From an uncultured Lentisphaerota bacterium (GTDB lineage: Bacteria; Verrucomicrobiota; Kiritimatiellia; CAIQIC01): DNA of 33,430 nt. Shown here one piece after another: positions 1 through 7,984 of the stretch (position 1 is the first letter of the stretch; each line of letters begins with the position of its first letter). The notes under the pieces were generated by a model. That model saw nothing but the letters and a program-made list of their open reading frames with translations, was not told where the DNA came from and ran no database searches. A program made the position numbers and the translations under genes. Location: NCBI GenBank assembly GCA_903889245.1, contig CAISWQ010000112.1, positions 1-33,430 on the forward strand. The letters run 5' to 3'.

Positions 1-176
1 CGGCGGCGCTGCTCCGTTCGCTCCGCTCACTACGCACTGCCGCCTCTGTCATTCCTGTTTCCGTCTGCATCCGCTAGCCTTTTCCCGCCCTCTATATTCC
101 TGTCAACAAAGTGTCTCACTTTCATAGGCACAGAGGGGCCCTGGAAGACACACCGTCCACCGCGCGGCCAGGCGCG
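1..176. other. Left edge, no supported gene
   Basis: This stretch lies downstream of the M48 protease gene. I see no reading frame with family resemblance, no clear terminator with a T tract and no RNA gene. Short open frames here are antisense shadows of the neighbouring gene. Confidence 0.5.
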
Positions 177-1064
177 TCAGCGCATGGGGACACCCGGCGG
201 GGGCGTGTAGCCGGGCGGGTAGCCGCCGCGGACGCGGGCATATTCCTCCATCGCGGCGGGCAGCAATTTTTGCAGGGCTTCGTACCGGGCCTGGTCGGCG
301 GGATGGGAGGAGAACAAATTGAAACCGCCGGTGAGCGAGCCGCTGCCGCCGCTGCGCTTCCCGCTCTGCTCCATCGCGCGCTGCCAGATGCGCGGCGCGG
401 CGCGCGGATCATAGCCGGCCTTGGCCATATACATCAGGCCGACGGCGTCGGCCTGGTATTCGTCGGACCGCGAGTAGGCGGGCAGCGCGAGCGCGCCGAC
501 GACCGCGAAACCGCCGGCCAGAATTTCCGCCCACTGCTGCTGCTCCTTGGCCTCCAGCACCGCCGCGCCCACGCCCACCAGCAGCACCACCGGTGTGACC
601 ACACTCAAGCGCCGGGTGGTGTGGCGACAGTTGACGTGCGCCAGTTCGTGCGCCATGACGGCGGCCAGTTCATCCTCATCGCGCACGAGGCCCTTCCTCG
701 GATCATAGAGGCCGGAGAAGACCATCATCGGCCCGCCGGGGAACGCGGCGGCGTTGACGATGTTGGTCTGAAAGAGCGTGACGGTGTAGGGGATGGTGGG
801 ATAGTGCGTCACCGCGCTGATGCGGCGCGTCATCTCGTTGAGCTGCGCGACGCGGGCGGAATCGGTGTTGATCGGGCAGCGCGCCTTCTGCATCTGCGCG
901 ACGTTCTGCGCCATCGCCTGCGTGCCCATCTTGATGTCGTCATCAAGCGTATAGAGGTTGTAGGCCGACTTCCCCGTCACCGGGTCCGTCGCGCAGCCGG
1001 AGAGCCAGAGCAGCGCAAACACGCCGGCCAGTGCGGAGCGTAGCGTTGTGCTTCTAAAGTTCAA
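177..1064 (-). CDS. M48-family metalloprotease, lipoprotein
   Basis: This is a zinc metalloprotease of the M48 (Ste24/LoiP/BepA-like) type, probably anchored in the envelope, where such enzymes clear misfolded envelope proteins. From the chosen start it has 295 residues. Residues 1-24 form a lipoprotein signal ending in LSGC, with Cys24 as the likely lipidated residue. The zinc motif HELAH is at 139-143, and the third ligand is probably Glu202 in SRSDEYQAD. The C-terminus is proline-rich. I chose a TTG start at 1064 because a GAGAGGA ribosome site lies about 9 nt upstream and the signal peptide begins there. The longer frame to 1193 adds an Arg-rich stretch that overlaps the upstream gene. 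The start overlaps the end of the LamG gene by 11 nt, suggesting translational coupling. The family call is secure; the substrate is unknown. Confidence 0.9.
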   Translation of the reverse strand: MNFRSTTLRSALAGVFALLWLSGCATDPVTGKSAYNLYTLDDDIKMGTQAMAQNVAQMQKARCPINTDSARVAQLNEMTRRISAVTHYPTIPYTVTLFQTNIVNAAAFPGGPMMVFSGLYDPRKGLVRDEDELAAVMAHELAHVNCRHTTRRLSVVTPVVLLVGVGAAVLEAKEQQQWAEILAGGFAVVGALALPAYSRSDEYQADAVGLMYMAKAGYDPRAAPRIWQRAMEQSGKRSGGSGSLTGGFNLFSSHPADQARYEALQKLLPAAMEEYARVRGGYPPGYTPPPGVPMR

Positions 1065-2493
1065 TGATACGCGTCCTCTCGCGCGGGGAGGCCGGCGCCG
1101 GGCGCGGCGGAGCAGCGGCCGGTGGCGGCGGGGTTTTCTCATGACCAAGCTGTACCGCTCGCAGATGGAGGGGCGTGAGGGTGACACGCCCAAAGGCCGT
1201 CGTTAGGTTCAGGCTGGTGACCAGTGGTGTACCGACCAACAGATCGCCATTGCGCAGCTTGGCCGCGACCTTCTTGCCCTCCTCGGAAAATTTCAACTCG
1301 CGCAGCAAGGCCAGCGGTGCTGTCACCTTGCCAAGACTGGCGGCCTGCACGCCGATGGCTTCGTCCTTGAGTTCGCCGACCACCACCGAACCATCCACCA
1401 ATTCCGCGCGCGCCTTGAGTGGCCCGGACGCTGCCTGGCCGGCAGGCTGCGCCGCCGCCAACGGTCCCTCCCGCTGAGACAACGCCATGATTTCCTCCGG
1501 CGACAGCGCGCGGTTGAAAATCATCACCTCGTCAACGGCACCCTCAAAGAACAAGCCTTCGACTTGTCCGATAGTCAGTGGTGCCGAAACAACGGTTACT
1601 GGATTGGTGTTCACATCGCGCGTCAGGCACACCCCATTGACATACAGGCGATATTCGTCCACGTTCCGCGTTAGCGCAATGTGATACCACTGACCGACTT
1701 TTCCGCGCCAAGGGGTGGTTGCAACTCTCTGGTCTATTATTCTCTGCTCCGGTCGCTGTGGGGCATTCAGGTGAAAACCCAGCCTGCCTTTATAAAACTC
1801 CAAGCTCCACTTCCAATTGGAATAACCGCCTCCATCACTGCAGCCGATGATCATTTGCTCCTTCGCAAGGTTTGTACTGTGATTGATCCACAAAGCCAGC
1901 GAGAATGGCTCGCCCCCAAATGACCAAACGCTGTTCGCGGCAACTTCGATGCAACCGCAACCTCGTCCGACCTTTAAGGCATCGCCAATTTTCCCGGCGA
2001 CTACAGACTTGGAGCCCACGACCTTTCCATTATTTCCGTTTTCGCTGGCGTCGTGGACAATATCGCCGTTGTCTTCGTCAAACGGGAAATAGAGGACCAA
2101 CCCATCCAGGATGTTCCCGGAACGACCCGACCGCGCCTGAAACCCGGTCACCGCAGCCAGAGACACGTTCAACTTACCCAACGCTGTTTCCAGTTTGAGC
2201 GCTTCCACGCCCACCCTCCCGCGCAGTTGGTCGCCGTTTTTCAGCTTCAGCACACTGGCAGAGTTGCTGGAAATCTCGCAATCGCCCACCACATTCCAAG
2301 GGATCTCCGTCTTCGCGTAATCCATGTGGAAGGGCAAAACGGCTCCCGTCGGAGTACCGGTGACGCGCCCGCCATCAGCCAACTTCAACGTGACCTGCGT
2401 CACGGCCGGCGGATTAGTGTCGGCGGCGGCCAACCCCGCCAGTGGAGACAGCAGCACCCCCAGCACAGCCAGCTTGAACCTGCCTCTTTTCAT
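1054..2493 (-). CDS. Secreted LamG-domain protein with flanking repeat modules
   Basis: This 479-residue exported protein has a Sec-type signal peptide at residues 1-23. A LamG/concanavalin A-like jelly-roll domain lies at about 130-340; it starts LDGLVLYFPFDEDNG and ends DEVMIFNRALSPEEI, both typical of LamG_3-type domains that bind glycans or act as adhesive modules. The LamG domain is flanked by two copies of a short module (about 83-118 and 412-447) with the pattern K-L-x-N-G-D-x-L...L-x-T-A-x-G. The C-terminus is a Pro/Ala-rich tail. I chose ATG 2493 because AGGAGG lies 5 nt upstream; the longer frame would run into gcvPB. The gene begins 26 nt after gcvPB and overlaps the M48 gene, so it is probably in the same transcript. 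Its function is unknown; a surface or periplasmic carbohydrate-binding role is only inferred. Confidence 0.85.
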   Translation of the reverse strand: MKRGRFKLAVLGVLLSPLAGLAAADTNPPAVTQVTLKLADGGRVTGTPTGAVLPFHMDYAKTEIPWNVVGDCEISSNSASVLKLKNGDQLRGRVGVEALKLETALGKLNVSLAAVTGFQARSGRSGNILDGLVLYFPFDEDNGDIVHDASENGNNGKVVGSKSVVAGKIGDALKVGRGCGCIEVAANSVWSFGGEPFSLALWINHSTNLAKEQMIIGCSDGGGYSNWKWSLEFYKGRLGFHLNAPQRPEQRIIDQRVATTPWRGKVGQWYHIALTRNVDEYRLYVNGVCLTRDVNTNPVTVVSAPLTIGQVEGLFFEGAVDEVMIFNRALSPEEIMALSQREGPLAAAQPAGQAASGPLKARAELVDGSVVVGELKDEAIGVQAASLGKVTAPLALLRELKFSEEGKKVAAKLRNGDLLVGTPLVTSLNLTTAFGRVTLTPLHLRAVQLGHEKTPPPPAAAPPRPAPASPRERTRIIEL

Positions 2494-2519
2494 CGCAGCC
2501 TCCTGACCACGCAAAGAGC

Positions 2520-3971
2520 TTAGCCGGGCTTGAAGACCAAGTCCATGTTCTTCGCGGCGGCAACCTCGTCGAGGCGGCCGACGGGCGTCGTCACCGGCGC
2601 CTTGAGCAGCGCGTCGGGATTTTGCTGCGCGGCCGCGACCAGCTCGGCGACGGCCTGCGCAAAGGTGTCGAGCGTCTCGCGGCTCTCGCTCTCGGTCGGC
2701 TCGACCATGATGGCCTCGGGGACGTTGAGCGGGAAGTAGATCGTCGGCGGATGGATGCCGCGGTCGATCAGGCCCTTGGCGAGGTCGAGCGTGTGGACGT
2801 GCGCGGCCTTGAGCGGCTCGCCGCTGAAGACGCACTCGTGCATGCAGCGGCCGGGCGCGACGGCCTTGAGCAGGCCGCGCAGCTTCTCCTGGATATAATT
2901 CGCATTGAGCACGGCGGCATCGCTGGTCTCGCGCAGGCCCTCGCGGCCGAGCATCAGCAGGTAGGCGTAGGCGCGGACGATCACGCCGAAGTTGCCGTAG
3001 AACGGCGCGATGTAGCCGATGCTCTTGGGTGCGTCGTAGTTCAGCGAGAAGGTGCCATCGCCGCGCTTGATGACGCGCGAGATCGGCAGGAACGGGCGCA
3101 GGCGCTCGACGACGCCGACCGGGCCGGAGCCGGGGCCGCCACCGCCGTGCGGCGTGGAGAAGCTCTTGTGCAGGTTAAGCTGGCACAGGTCGAAGCCGAT
3201 CTGGCCGGGCTTCACGCGGCCAAGGATCGCGTTGAGGTTCGCGCCGTCGTAATACATCAGGCCATCCACGCCGTGGATGAGTTCCGCGATCTCCTTGAGG
3301 TGGTCCACGAACAGGCCGAGCGTCGAGGGACACGTCATCATCAGGCCGGCGGTCTCGTTGTTGACGGCCTGGCGCAGCGCGTCGAGGTGCATGTTGCCCT
3401 GCGCATCGGAGGGCACGGTGCGCACATCGTAGCCGGCGATCGCGGCGCTGGCGGGGTTCGTGCCGTGCGCGCTGTCCGGGATCAGGATGTGCGTCTTCTG
3501 GTTGCCGCGGTCGCGGTGATAGGCGGCCATGATCATGCAGCCGGTCAGTTCGCCATGCGCGCCGGCGAGCGGCTGGAGCGTGAACTCCGCCATACCGCAG
3601 ATTTCGGCGAGCATCCGTTCGGTCTCGAACAGCAGTTGCAGCGCGCCCTGCGTCAGGAAGCCGCCGTGCCGGAGCTGCGGCCACAGCGGATGCACGTCGG
3701 CGAGGCCCGGCAGATTGCTGGCGACCTCGCACGCCTTCGGGTTGTACTTCATCGTGCAGGAGCCCAGCGGGTAGAAGTGCGTGTCCACCGAGAAATTCCG
3801 GCGGCTCAACGCCGTGTAATGGCGCACCACGTCCAGCTCGCTCAACTCCGGCAGCTCGGCCGGCTGCGCGCGCAGCAGCTTCGCGTTGATCTTCGGCGTG
3901 GCGTCGTCGAGCTTCTTCATCAGCCGTACCGCCCGCCGCCCCGCCACGCTCTTTTCGTAAATCAGTTGCAT
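2520..3971 (-). CDS. gcvPB: Glycine dehydrogenase (decarboxylating) subunit 2
   Basis: This is the C-terminal-type subunit of the two-subunit P-protein of the glycine cleavage system. It uses pyridoxal phosphate to decarboxylate glycine and passes the aminomethyl group to lipoyl-GcvH in the cytosol. The protein has 483 residues, normal for the split form. The PLP lysine is Lys269 in LNLHKSFSTPHGGGGPG, and the conserved LGSCTMKYNP is at 69-78 and SAHGTNPASA at 168-177. The start ATG has GGAG 7 nt upstream. It follows gcvPA but is separated from it by the GxxExxY element, which leaves both genes intact. gcvT and gcvH are not in the window. Confidence 0.97.
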   Translation of the reverse strand: MQLIYEKSVAGRRAVRLMKKLDDATPKINAKLLRAQPAELPELSELDVVRHYTALSRRNFSVDTHFYPLGSCTMKYNPKACEVASNLPGLADVHPLWPQLRHGGFLTQGALQLLFETERMLAEICGMAEFTLQPLAGAHGELTGCMIMAAYHRDRGNQKTHILIPDSAHGTNPASAAIAGYDVRTVPSDAQGNMHLDALRQAVNNETAGLMMTCPSTLGLFVDHLKEIAELIHGVDGLMYYDGANLNAILGRVKPGQIGFDLCQLNLHKSFSTPHGGGGPGSGPVGVVERLRPFLPISRVIKRGDGTFSLNYDAPKSIGYIAPFYGNFGVIVRAYAYLLMLGREGLRETSDAAVLNANYIQEKLRGLLKAVAPGRCMHECVFSGEPLKAAHVHTLDLAKGLIDRGIHPPTIYFPLNVPEAIMVEPTESESRETLDTFAQAVAELVAAAQQNPDALLKAPVTTPVGRLDEVAAAKNMDLVFKPG

Positions 3972-3992
3972 GTTCGATCTCCAGATTCTTGC

Positions 3993-4447
3993 ACAAAAGG
4001 TAACGAAGGAAACGAAGTCATTCCAGATTGGCCCCCGGCAAAATATATCGGCTGATGCCTTGTACCATCATCGGCACATGAAAATTCAGGATCAACCCGA
4101 CCGGTGCGTCGAGCAATTGCATGTAGGAAATCTCGATGGCCTTGTGAACCGGCAGCACATCTTCGATGGCCTTGAGTTCGACGGCTAGGCATTTGCCGAC
4201 GAAAATATCCAAGCGTAATTCCTCGTCAAAAACTTTGCCTTTGTATTCAATCTGCACGACCACTTGATTTTCCGCAGGAATGCCGCGCAACTCCAACTCC
4301 CGCATCAAACATTTCTCGTAAATGGATTCGTGCAGACCGGGCCCCAAGCGACGATGCACTTCGATGGCCGCGCCAATCACTTCATGGCTCAACCGATCAG
4401 CTTCTTTGTACTTCGGATGCATCTTCGTTCTCTTCGTTATCTTCTGT
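3993..4447. mobile_element. Inverted-repeat-bounded GxxExxY cassette
   Basis: A 455-bp unit lies precisely between gcvPB and gcvPA. Its ends are imperfect 25-bp inverted repeats, 3993-4017 and 4423-4447, identical at 21 of 25 positions. The inner part reads TAACGAAGGAAACGAAG on the left and TAACGAAGAGAACGAAG when the right end is reverse-complemented. Both have a 9-nt internal period (ACGAAGNNA). The single gene inside starts directly at the right repeat and ends directly at the left repeat. A further GATTCT match (3984-3989 and reverse complement 4449-4454) may extend the repeats to the gcvPA stop codon. There is no transposase, so mobility would need help in trans. The repeats are seen directly; mobility is inferred. 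Confidence 0.65.
4018..4422 (-). CDS. GxxExxY family protein
   Basis: This 134-residue protein matches the GxxExxY family. The name motif G29-LH-E32-SI-Y35 follows an N-terminal helix (EVIGAAIEVHRRLGPG). Later, LRLDIFVGKCLAVELKA resembles a PD-(D/E)XK nuclease core, with Asp72, Glu82 and Lys84 as candidate catalytic residues. Members of the family are widespread in environmental bacteria and their role is not established; a small nuclease linked to a mobile cassette is possible. The start at 4422 is set by position: the codon abuts the right inverted repeat, which also supplies the purine-rich ribosome site. The gene sits in the 481-nt gap between gcvPA and gcvPB and reads in the same direction. 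That may keep downstream expression intact. Confidence 0.88.
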   Translation of the reverse strand: MHPKYKEADRLSHEVIGAAIEVHRRLGPGLHESIYEKCLMRELELRGIPAENQVVVQIEYKGKVFDEELRLDIFVGKCLAVELKAIEDVLPVHKAIEISYMQLLDAPVGLILNFHVPMMVQGISRYILPGANLE

Positions 4448-4452
4448 GAGAA

Positions 4453-5793
4453 TCAGAGCACGCTTTCCAGTTGCGCGGCGAGGATATCCACCTCGGCCTT
4501 GGTCCGCTTCTCGGTGCAGGCCAGCAGCAGCACGTTCTGCATGCCGGCGTAGTAGCGGCCGACCGGGAAGCCCGCCGCGATGCCGCGCTCGATCAGCTCG
4601 CTGATGACCTCGCCGGCGTCGCGGGGCAGCGTCAGCGCGAACTCGTTGAAGAAGTGGCGGTCGGGGAAGGTCGCCTTCACGCCTGGGATCGCGCGCAGGC
4701 GGTCGAACGCGTAGGCCGCGCGGACCGCGCACTGGTGCGCGCAGTGCGCGAAGCCCACCTTGCCCAGCAGCGCGAGGTAGATCGTCGCCCGCAGCGCGCA
4801 CAGCGCCTCGTTCGTACAGATGTTGCTCATCGCCTTCTCGCGCCGGATGTGCTGCTCGCGCGCCTGCAGCGTCAACACGAAGCCGCGCCGCCCCTGCGCG
4901 TCCAGCGTCGCGCCCACGATGCGGCCGGGCATCTTGCGCACGTACGGCTTGCGCGTGGCCATGAAGCCCAGATACGGCCCGCCGAACGAGAGCGGCAGGC
5001 CGAGGCTCTGGCCCTCGCCCGTCACGATGTCCGCGCCCATCGCACCCGGGGTCTGCACCATGCCCAGCGACATCGGGTAGACCGAGAACACCGCCAGCGC
5101 GCCCACCCTGTGGGCCGCCGCGACCAGTTCCGTCAGGTCATCGAGGCAGCCGAAGAAGTTCGGGTTCTGCACCAGCACCGCCGCGACGGTGTCATCGAGC
5201 TTCTCGGCGAAATTGCAGCGCCCGGCCTGGCCGGCATCGAGCGGGACCTCCTCGTAGGCGATGGAAAGGTTCGCCGTGTAGCAGCGCAGCATCGTGCGGT
5301 AGATCGGATTGACGCCCTCGCAGACGAGCACCTTGTTGCGGCCGGTGATGCGCAGCGCCATCATCAGCCCCTCGAACAGCGCCGTGCCGCCGTCATAGAG
5401 CGAGGCGTTCGCCGCCTCCATGTCCGTCAGCCGCGCGATCGCCGTCTGGTATTCGTAGATCGCCTGCAGCGTGCCCTGCGACGCCTCCGGCTGGTACGGC
5501 GTGTAGGCGGTGAAGAACTCGCCGCGGCTCGCGAGCGCGTCCACCGCCGAGGGGATGAAGTGGTCATAGAAGCCGCCGCCGCAGAAGTTGGTCAGCGTGG
5601 AGTTCTTCGCCGCGAGCCCGCGCAGCGTCTGCAACATTTCCAACTCCGACCGCCCGGCGGGGATGTTGAAATCCGCCGTCTGGAATTCCGCCGGGACATC
5701 CACGAAGAGGTCGTCGAAGCTCTTGGCCTCGATGGCGGCCAGCATCTCCCGCTGCTCCGCACTGCCCGAACCGATAAACGTTGTGTGTGCCAT
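4453..5793 (-). CDS. gcvPA: Glycine dehydrogenase (decarboxylating) subunit 1
   Basis: This is the N-terminal-type subunit of the split P-protein, the partner of GcvPB. Its 446 residues are normal length. It shows the conserved blocks NFCGGGFYDHFIPSAVD, FFTAYTPYQPEASQGTLQ and ANASLYDGGTALFEG of the GcvP N-half, and a C-terminal small domain containing RAIPGVKATFPDRHFFNEF. The ATG at 5793 has AGGAG about 8 nt upstream. It is the first gene of the leftward unit and is divergent from the DUF1015 gene across 157 bp, which hold three phased palindromes. No glycine riboswitch is visible in this gap. The stop codon lies just outside the GxxExxY cassette. Confidence 0.97.
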   Translation of the reverse strand: MAHTTFIGSGSAEQREMLAAIEAKSFDDLFVDVPAEFQTADFNIPAGRSELEMLQTLRGLAAKNSTLTNFCGGGFYDHFIPSAVDALASRGEFFTAYTPYQPEASQGTLQAIYEYQTAIARLTDMEAANASLYDGGTALFEGLMMALRITGRNKVLVCEGVNPIYRTMLRCYTANLSIAYEEVPLDAGQAGRCNFAEKLDDTVAAVLVQNPNFFGCLDDLTELVAAAHRVGALAVFSVYPMSLGMVQTPGAMGADIVTGEGQSLGLPLSFGGPYLGFMATRKPYVRKMPGRIVGATLDAQGRRGFVLTLQAREQHIRREKAMSNICTNEALCALRATIYLALLGKVGFAHCAHQCAVRAAYAFDRLRAIPGVKATFPDRHFFNEFALTLPRDAGEVISELIERGIAAGFPVGRYYAGMQNVLLLACTEKRTKAEVDILAAQLESVL

Positions 5794-5840
5794 GAGTCTG
5801 CTCCTGAAATTCGCGGCAGACTCTACGCCTGCGACCTCTG

Positions 5841-5922
5841 TTTTCCAAGGCTTGGAAAAGGCGCGGTGAAATTTTCCAAACCTTGGAAAAAAGTCTGGTT
5901 TCGGTTTCCAAGGTTTGGAAAA
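5841..5922. repeat. Phased palindrome cluster A (3 units)
   Basis: Three palindromes of the CCAA-NNN-TTGG type flanked by T and A runs have centres at 5850, 5881 and 5913, spaced 31 and 32 bp. They fill the middle of the divergent gap between gcvPA and the DUF1015 gene. Spacer sequences differ. They could be operator-like sites or small interspersed repeats. Confidence 0.85.
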
Positions 5923-5950
5923 CTCCGCGTGACGAACAAGGGCGCAAACT

Positions 5951-7165
5951 ATGAGACTTCATCCTTTCCGGGCGTGGCGACCGCGGACCGAAGTGGCGGC
6001 ACGGGTGGCAGCGCCGCCTTACGATGTACTGGATTCCGATGAGGCCCGCGCGCTGGCCGCGGACAATCCGATCAGCTTCCTGCATGTGGGCAAGGCAGAG
6101 ATTGATTTGCCGCGTGAGATGGACGTGCATGATGACCGCGTCTATGCCCAAGCGGTCGCAAACCTGCAGCGTCTGCGTCACGAAGGGGTGTTGATGCAGG
6201 AGAGGCAGCCCGTCTTCTATCTCTATCGCCTGATTCGCGAGGGCCGCGCGCAAACCGGACTGGTCGCGACCTTCCACGCGGAGGATTATGAGCGCGAACT
6301 CGTGCGCAAACATGAGAAGACGCTAAAGGCGAAGGAGGATGACCGGATGCGGCATATCGCGGGGCTAAACTCGCAAACCGGCCCGGTGTTCCTAGCCTAC
6401 CGTGCGCAGTCCAGAATTGACGAACTCGCCACCGAGGTGCAGACCGGCGCCCCGCTCTTCGATTTCACCTCACCCGATGGTGTCCGTAACACGCTCTGGC
6501 GCATCGAGGAGACCGCTGCTTGGGAACAGGCGTTCGCGGCGGTACCGGTGTTCTATATCGCCGATGGTCATCACCGTGCCGCAGCCGGAGTCCGCGTGGC
6601 ACAGGAGCGGCGGGCCACGCAGACTGGCACGGAGGAATATAACTGGGTACTGGCCGTGCTGTTCCCGTCCAATCAACTGCGTATCCTGCCCTACAACCGG
6701 GTCGTCAAGGATTTGAACGGGTTGACACCGGAGCAATTCCTGACCCGCATCAAGCAGGCGGGGTTTGCGGTCACGGCAGGCGCGACGCCCTCGCCAGCCG
6801 CGCCACGAAATGTGGGCATGTATCTGGGCGACACTTGGTGGGGCTTGCACTGGCCGGCGGATGCGCGTGCCGATGCCGTCGGACAATTGGATGTCAGCGT
6901 CTTGCAGGATCGTTTGCTGGCGCCGATTCTTGGCATTGATGATCCACGGAAGAATCCGCGGGTCGGTTTCGTCGGGGGCATCCGCGGCACAGGCGAGCTG
7001 GTCAAATTGGTCTCCGAGGGCCGCGCCGCCGTGGCGTTCTCCATGTTTCCGACAACGCTGGATCAACTGCTGGCCATCGCCGATGCGGGCCAGATCATGC
7101 CGCCCAAAAGCACTTGGTTTGAACCCAAGCTCAAGGACGGCCTCTTCATGCACGACCTTTCCTAG
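5951..7165 (+). CDS. DUF1015 family protein
   Basis: This 404-residue soluble protein matches the DUF1015 family over its length. Family features are the N-terminal VAAPPYDVLDSDEARALAADNPISFLHV, the RKHEKT motif at 119-124, and the signature ADGHHR at 204-209. The histidine-rich ADGHHR recalls nucleotide-binding motifs in ParB/SerK-like folds, but the reaction of bacterial DUF1015 proteins is not settled. The ATG has AAGGG about 8 nt upstream. It is divergent from gcvPA and followed after 135 nt by the IspD-like gene on the same strand. I infer amino-acid or serine-related metabolism only weakly, from the neighbouring glycine cleavage genes. Confidence 0.9.
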   Translation: MRLHPFRAWRPRTEVAARVAAPPYDVLDSDEARALAADNPISFLHVGKAEIDLPREMDVHDDRVYAQAVANLQRLRHEGVLMQERQPVFYLYRLIREGRAQTGLVATFHAEDYERELVRKHEKTLKAKEDDRMRHIAGLNSQTGPVFLAYRAQSRIDELATEVQTGAPLFDFTSPDGVRNTLWRIEETAAWEQAFAAVPVFYIADGHHRAAAGVRVAQERRATQTGTEEYNWVLAVLFPSNQLRILPYNRVVKDLNGLTPEQFLTRIKQAGFAVTAGATPSPAAPRNVGMYLGDTWWGLHWPADARADAVGQLDVSVLQDRLLAPILGIDDPRKNPRVGFVGGIRGTGELVKLVSEGRAAVAFSMFPTTLDQLLAIADAGQIMPPKSTWFEPKLKDGLFMHDLS

Positions 7166-7300
7166 CTACTGTTTGGCAGAGGGTTAGATACACGCCGGTC
7201 TCCGGCCTTGACACCGCAGGGTTGGCTGTTAGACTCCCTACGCTGATTTTGATTAGCAGGGCCTCGGAAATCAGCGGCAGCCCAACGAAAGGCGGCGGTC

Positions 7301-7984
7301 ATGAACCAAATGGCGTGGGGAATTCTGGTGACATGCGGCAAGGACGAGCAGATGGCTTCAGGTGTGGAGGTTTCCTACCTTGACTTGGCCGGTAAAGCGG
7401 TCCTTTCCCATAGCTTGCAGGCCTTTGAGCAATCCCATGAGATTGGTGGTGTGATTCTGGTGACAGCCCCGGAACGCGTCGAGCAGACCCTCGGTCTGTG
7501 CCAACTCCATGGTTTTGCCAAAATACGGAAGGTTGTGCCCGGCGCGGCCACCTTCTTCGGTTCGGTACAGCACGCCCTTAAATATGTGGGCGAAGACATC
7601 CAGTTCCTCTGCCTGCATGGCGCTGGCCGGCCGTGCATCCAGGCCGGTCTGGTTTCCGAGGTTGTCAAGGCCGCCCGCAAGGATGGCGCAGCGGCAGCGG
7701 GCGTACCCGTCGGACAGCAGCTCATGGCCGCCGGCAAGGGCGACCTCATCAAGGAAGTGGTCGCAGCCGACACCTTCTGGCATCTGCAGTCGCCTACGGC
7801 CTGCCGCTTGGACTGGCTGAAGCTGGCGTTGGAGTCGGCCGCCAAAAAGAAGAAACATCCCGCCGACATCGTGGAGGCGCTCGCCCTGATCAAGAAAACG
7901 GTCAAGCTGGTCGCGAATCCGCGGCCGAACCTCCATCTGCGCCAGCCGACCGATCTGATGATGGCCGTCGCCTTATTGGCCTGA
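7301..7984 (+). CDS. IspD-like protein lacking catalytic residues
   Basis: This 227-residue protein aligns end to end with 2-C-methyl-D-erythritol 4-phosphate cytidylyltransferase (IspD). The parallels are ILVTCGKDEQMAS (for LAAGxGxRM), LDLAGKAVLSHSLQAFEQS, VVPGAATFFGSVQHALK, LHGAGRPCI (for HDAARP), WHLQSPTACRLDWL (for LW-QTPQ-F) and NLHLRQPTDLMMAVALL. The residues used in catalysis by E. coli IspD appear changed: no Arg in the glycine-rich loop, PKQ replaced by VEV, the HDAARP Asp is Gly, the DT of the DTxK motif is GQ, the VDR Arg is Ala, and the late NIK Lys is replaced. It is therefore probably a pseudoenzyme or has a new substrate. The start has AAAGGCGG just upstream. The 3-prime end overlaps the convergent neighbour by 12 nt. 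The alignment is by eye. Confidence 0.75.
   Translation: MNQMAWGILVTCGKDEQMASGVEVSYLDLAGKAVLSHSLQAFEQSHEIGGVILVTAPERVEQTLGLCQLHGFAKIRKVVPGAATFFGSVQHALKYVGEDIQFLCLHGAGRPCIQAGLVSEVVKAARKDGAAAAGVPVGQQLMAAGKGDLIKEVVAADTFWHLQSPTACRLDWLKLALESAAKKKKHPADIVEALALIKKTVKLVANPRPNLHLRQPTDLMMAVALLA

Noticed and set aside
5841..5922. CRISPR array, suggested by short repeats with regular spacing
   Set aside because: Repeats of 17-19 bp with 12-15 bp spacers, only two to five units, scattered in six places and without cas genes, do not fit CRISPR.
5794..5950. Glycine riboswitch upstream of gcvPA
   Set aside because: The gap is 157 bp, largely filled by three palindromes, and I see none of the paired aptamer core sequences expected for the glycine riboswitch.
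2622..6042. Long rightward open frames opposite gcvPB and gcvPA (2622-4055, 4471-6042)
   Set aside because: These are shadows of well-recognised glycine dehydrogenase genes; their composition is Arg/Ala/Val-rich without motifs.
7166..7300. Terminator between the DUF1015 and IspD-like genes
   Set aside because: A GCCGG-TCT-CCGGC hairpin is present near 7195, but it is short and has no T tract.
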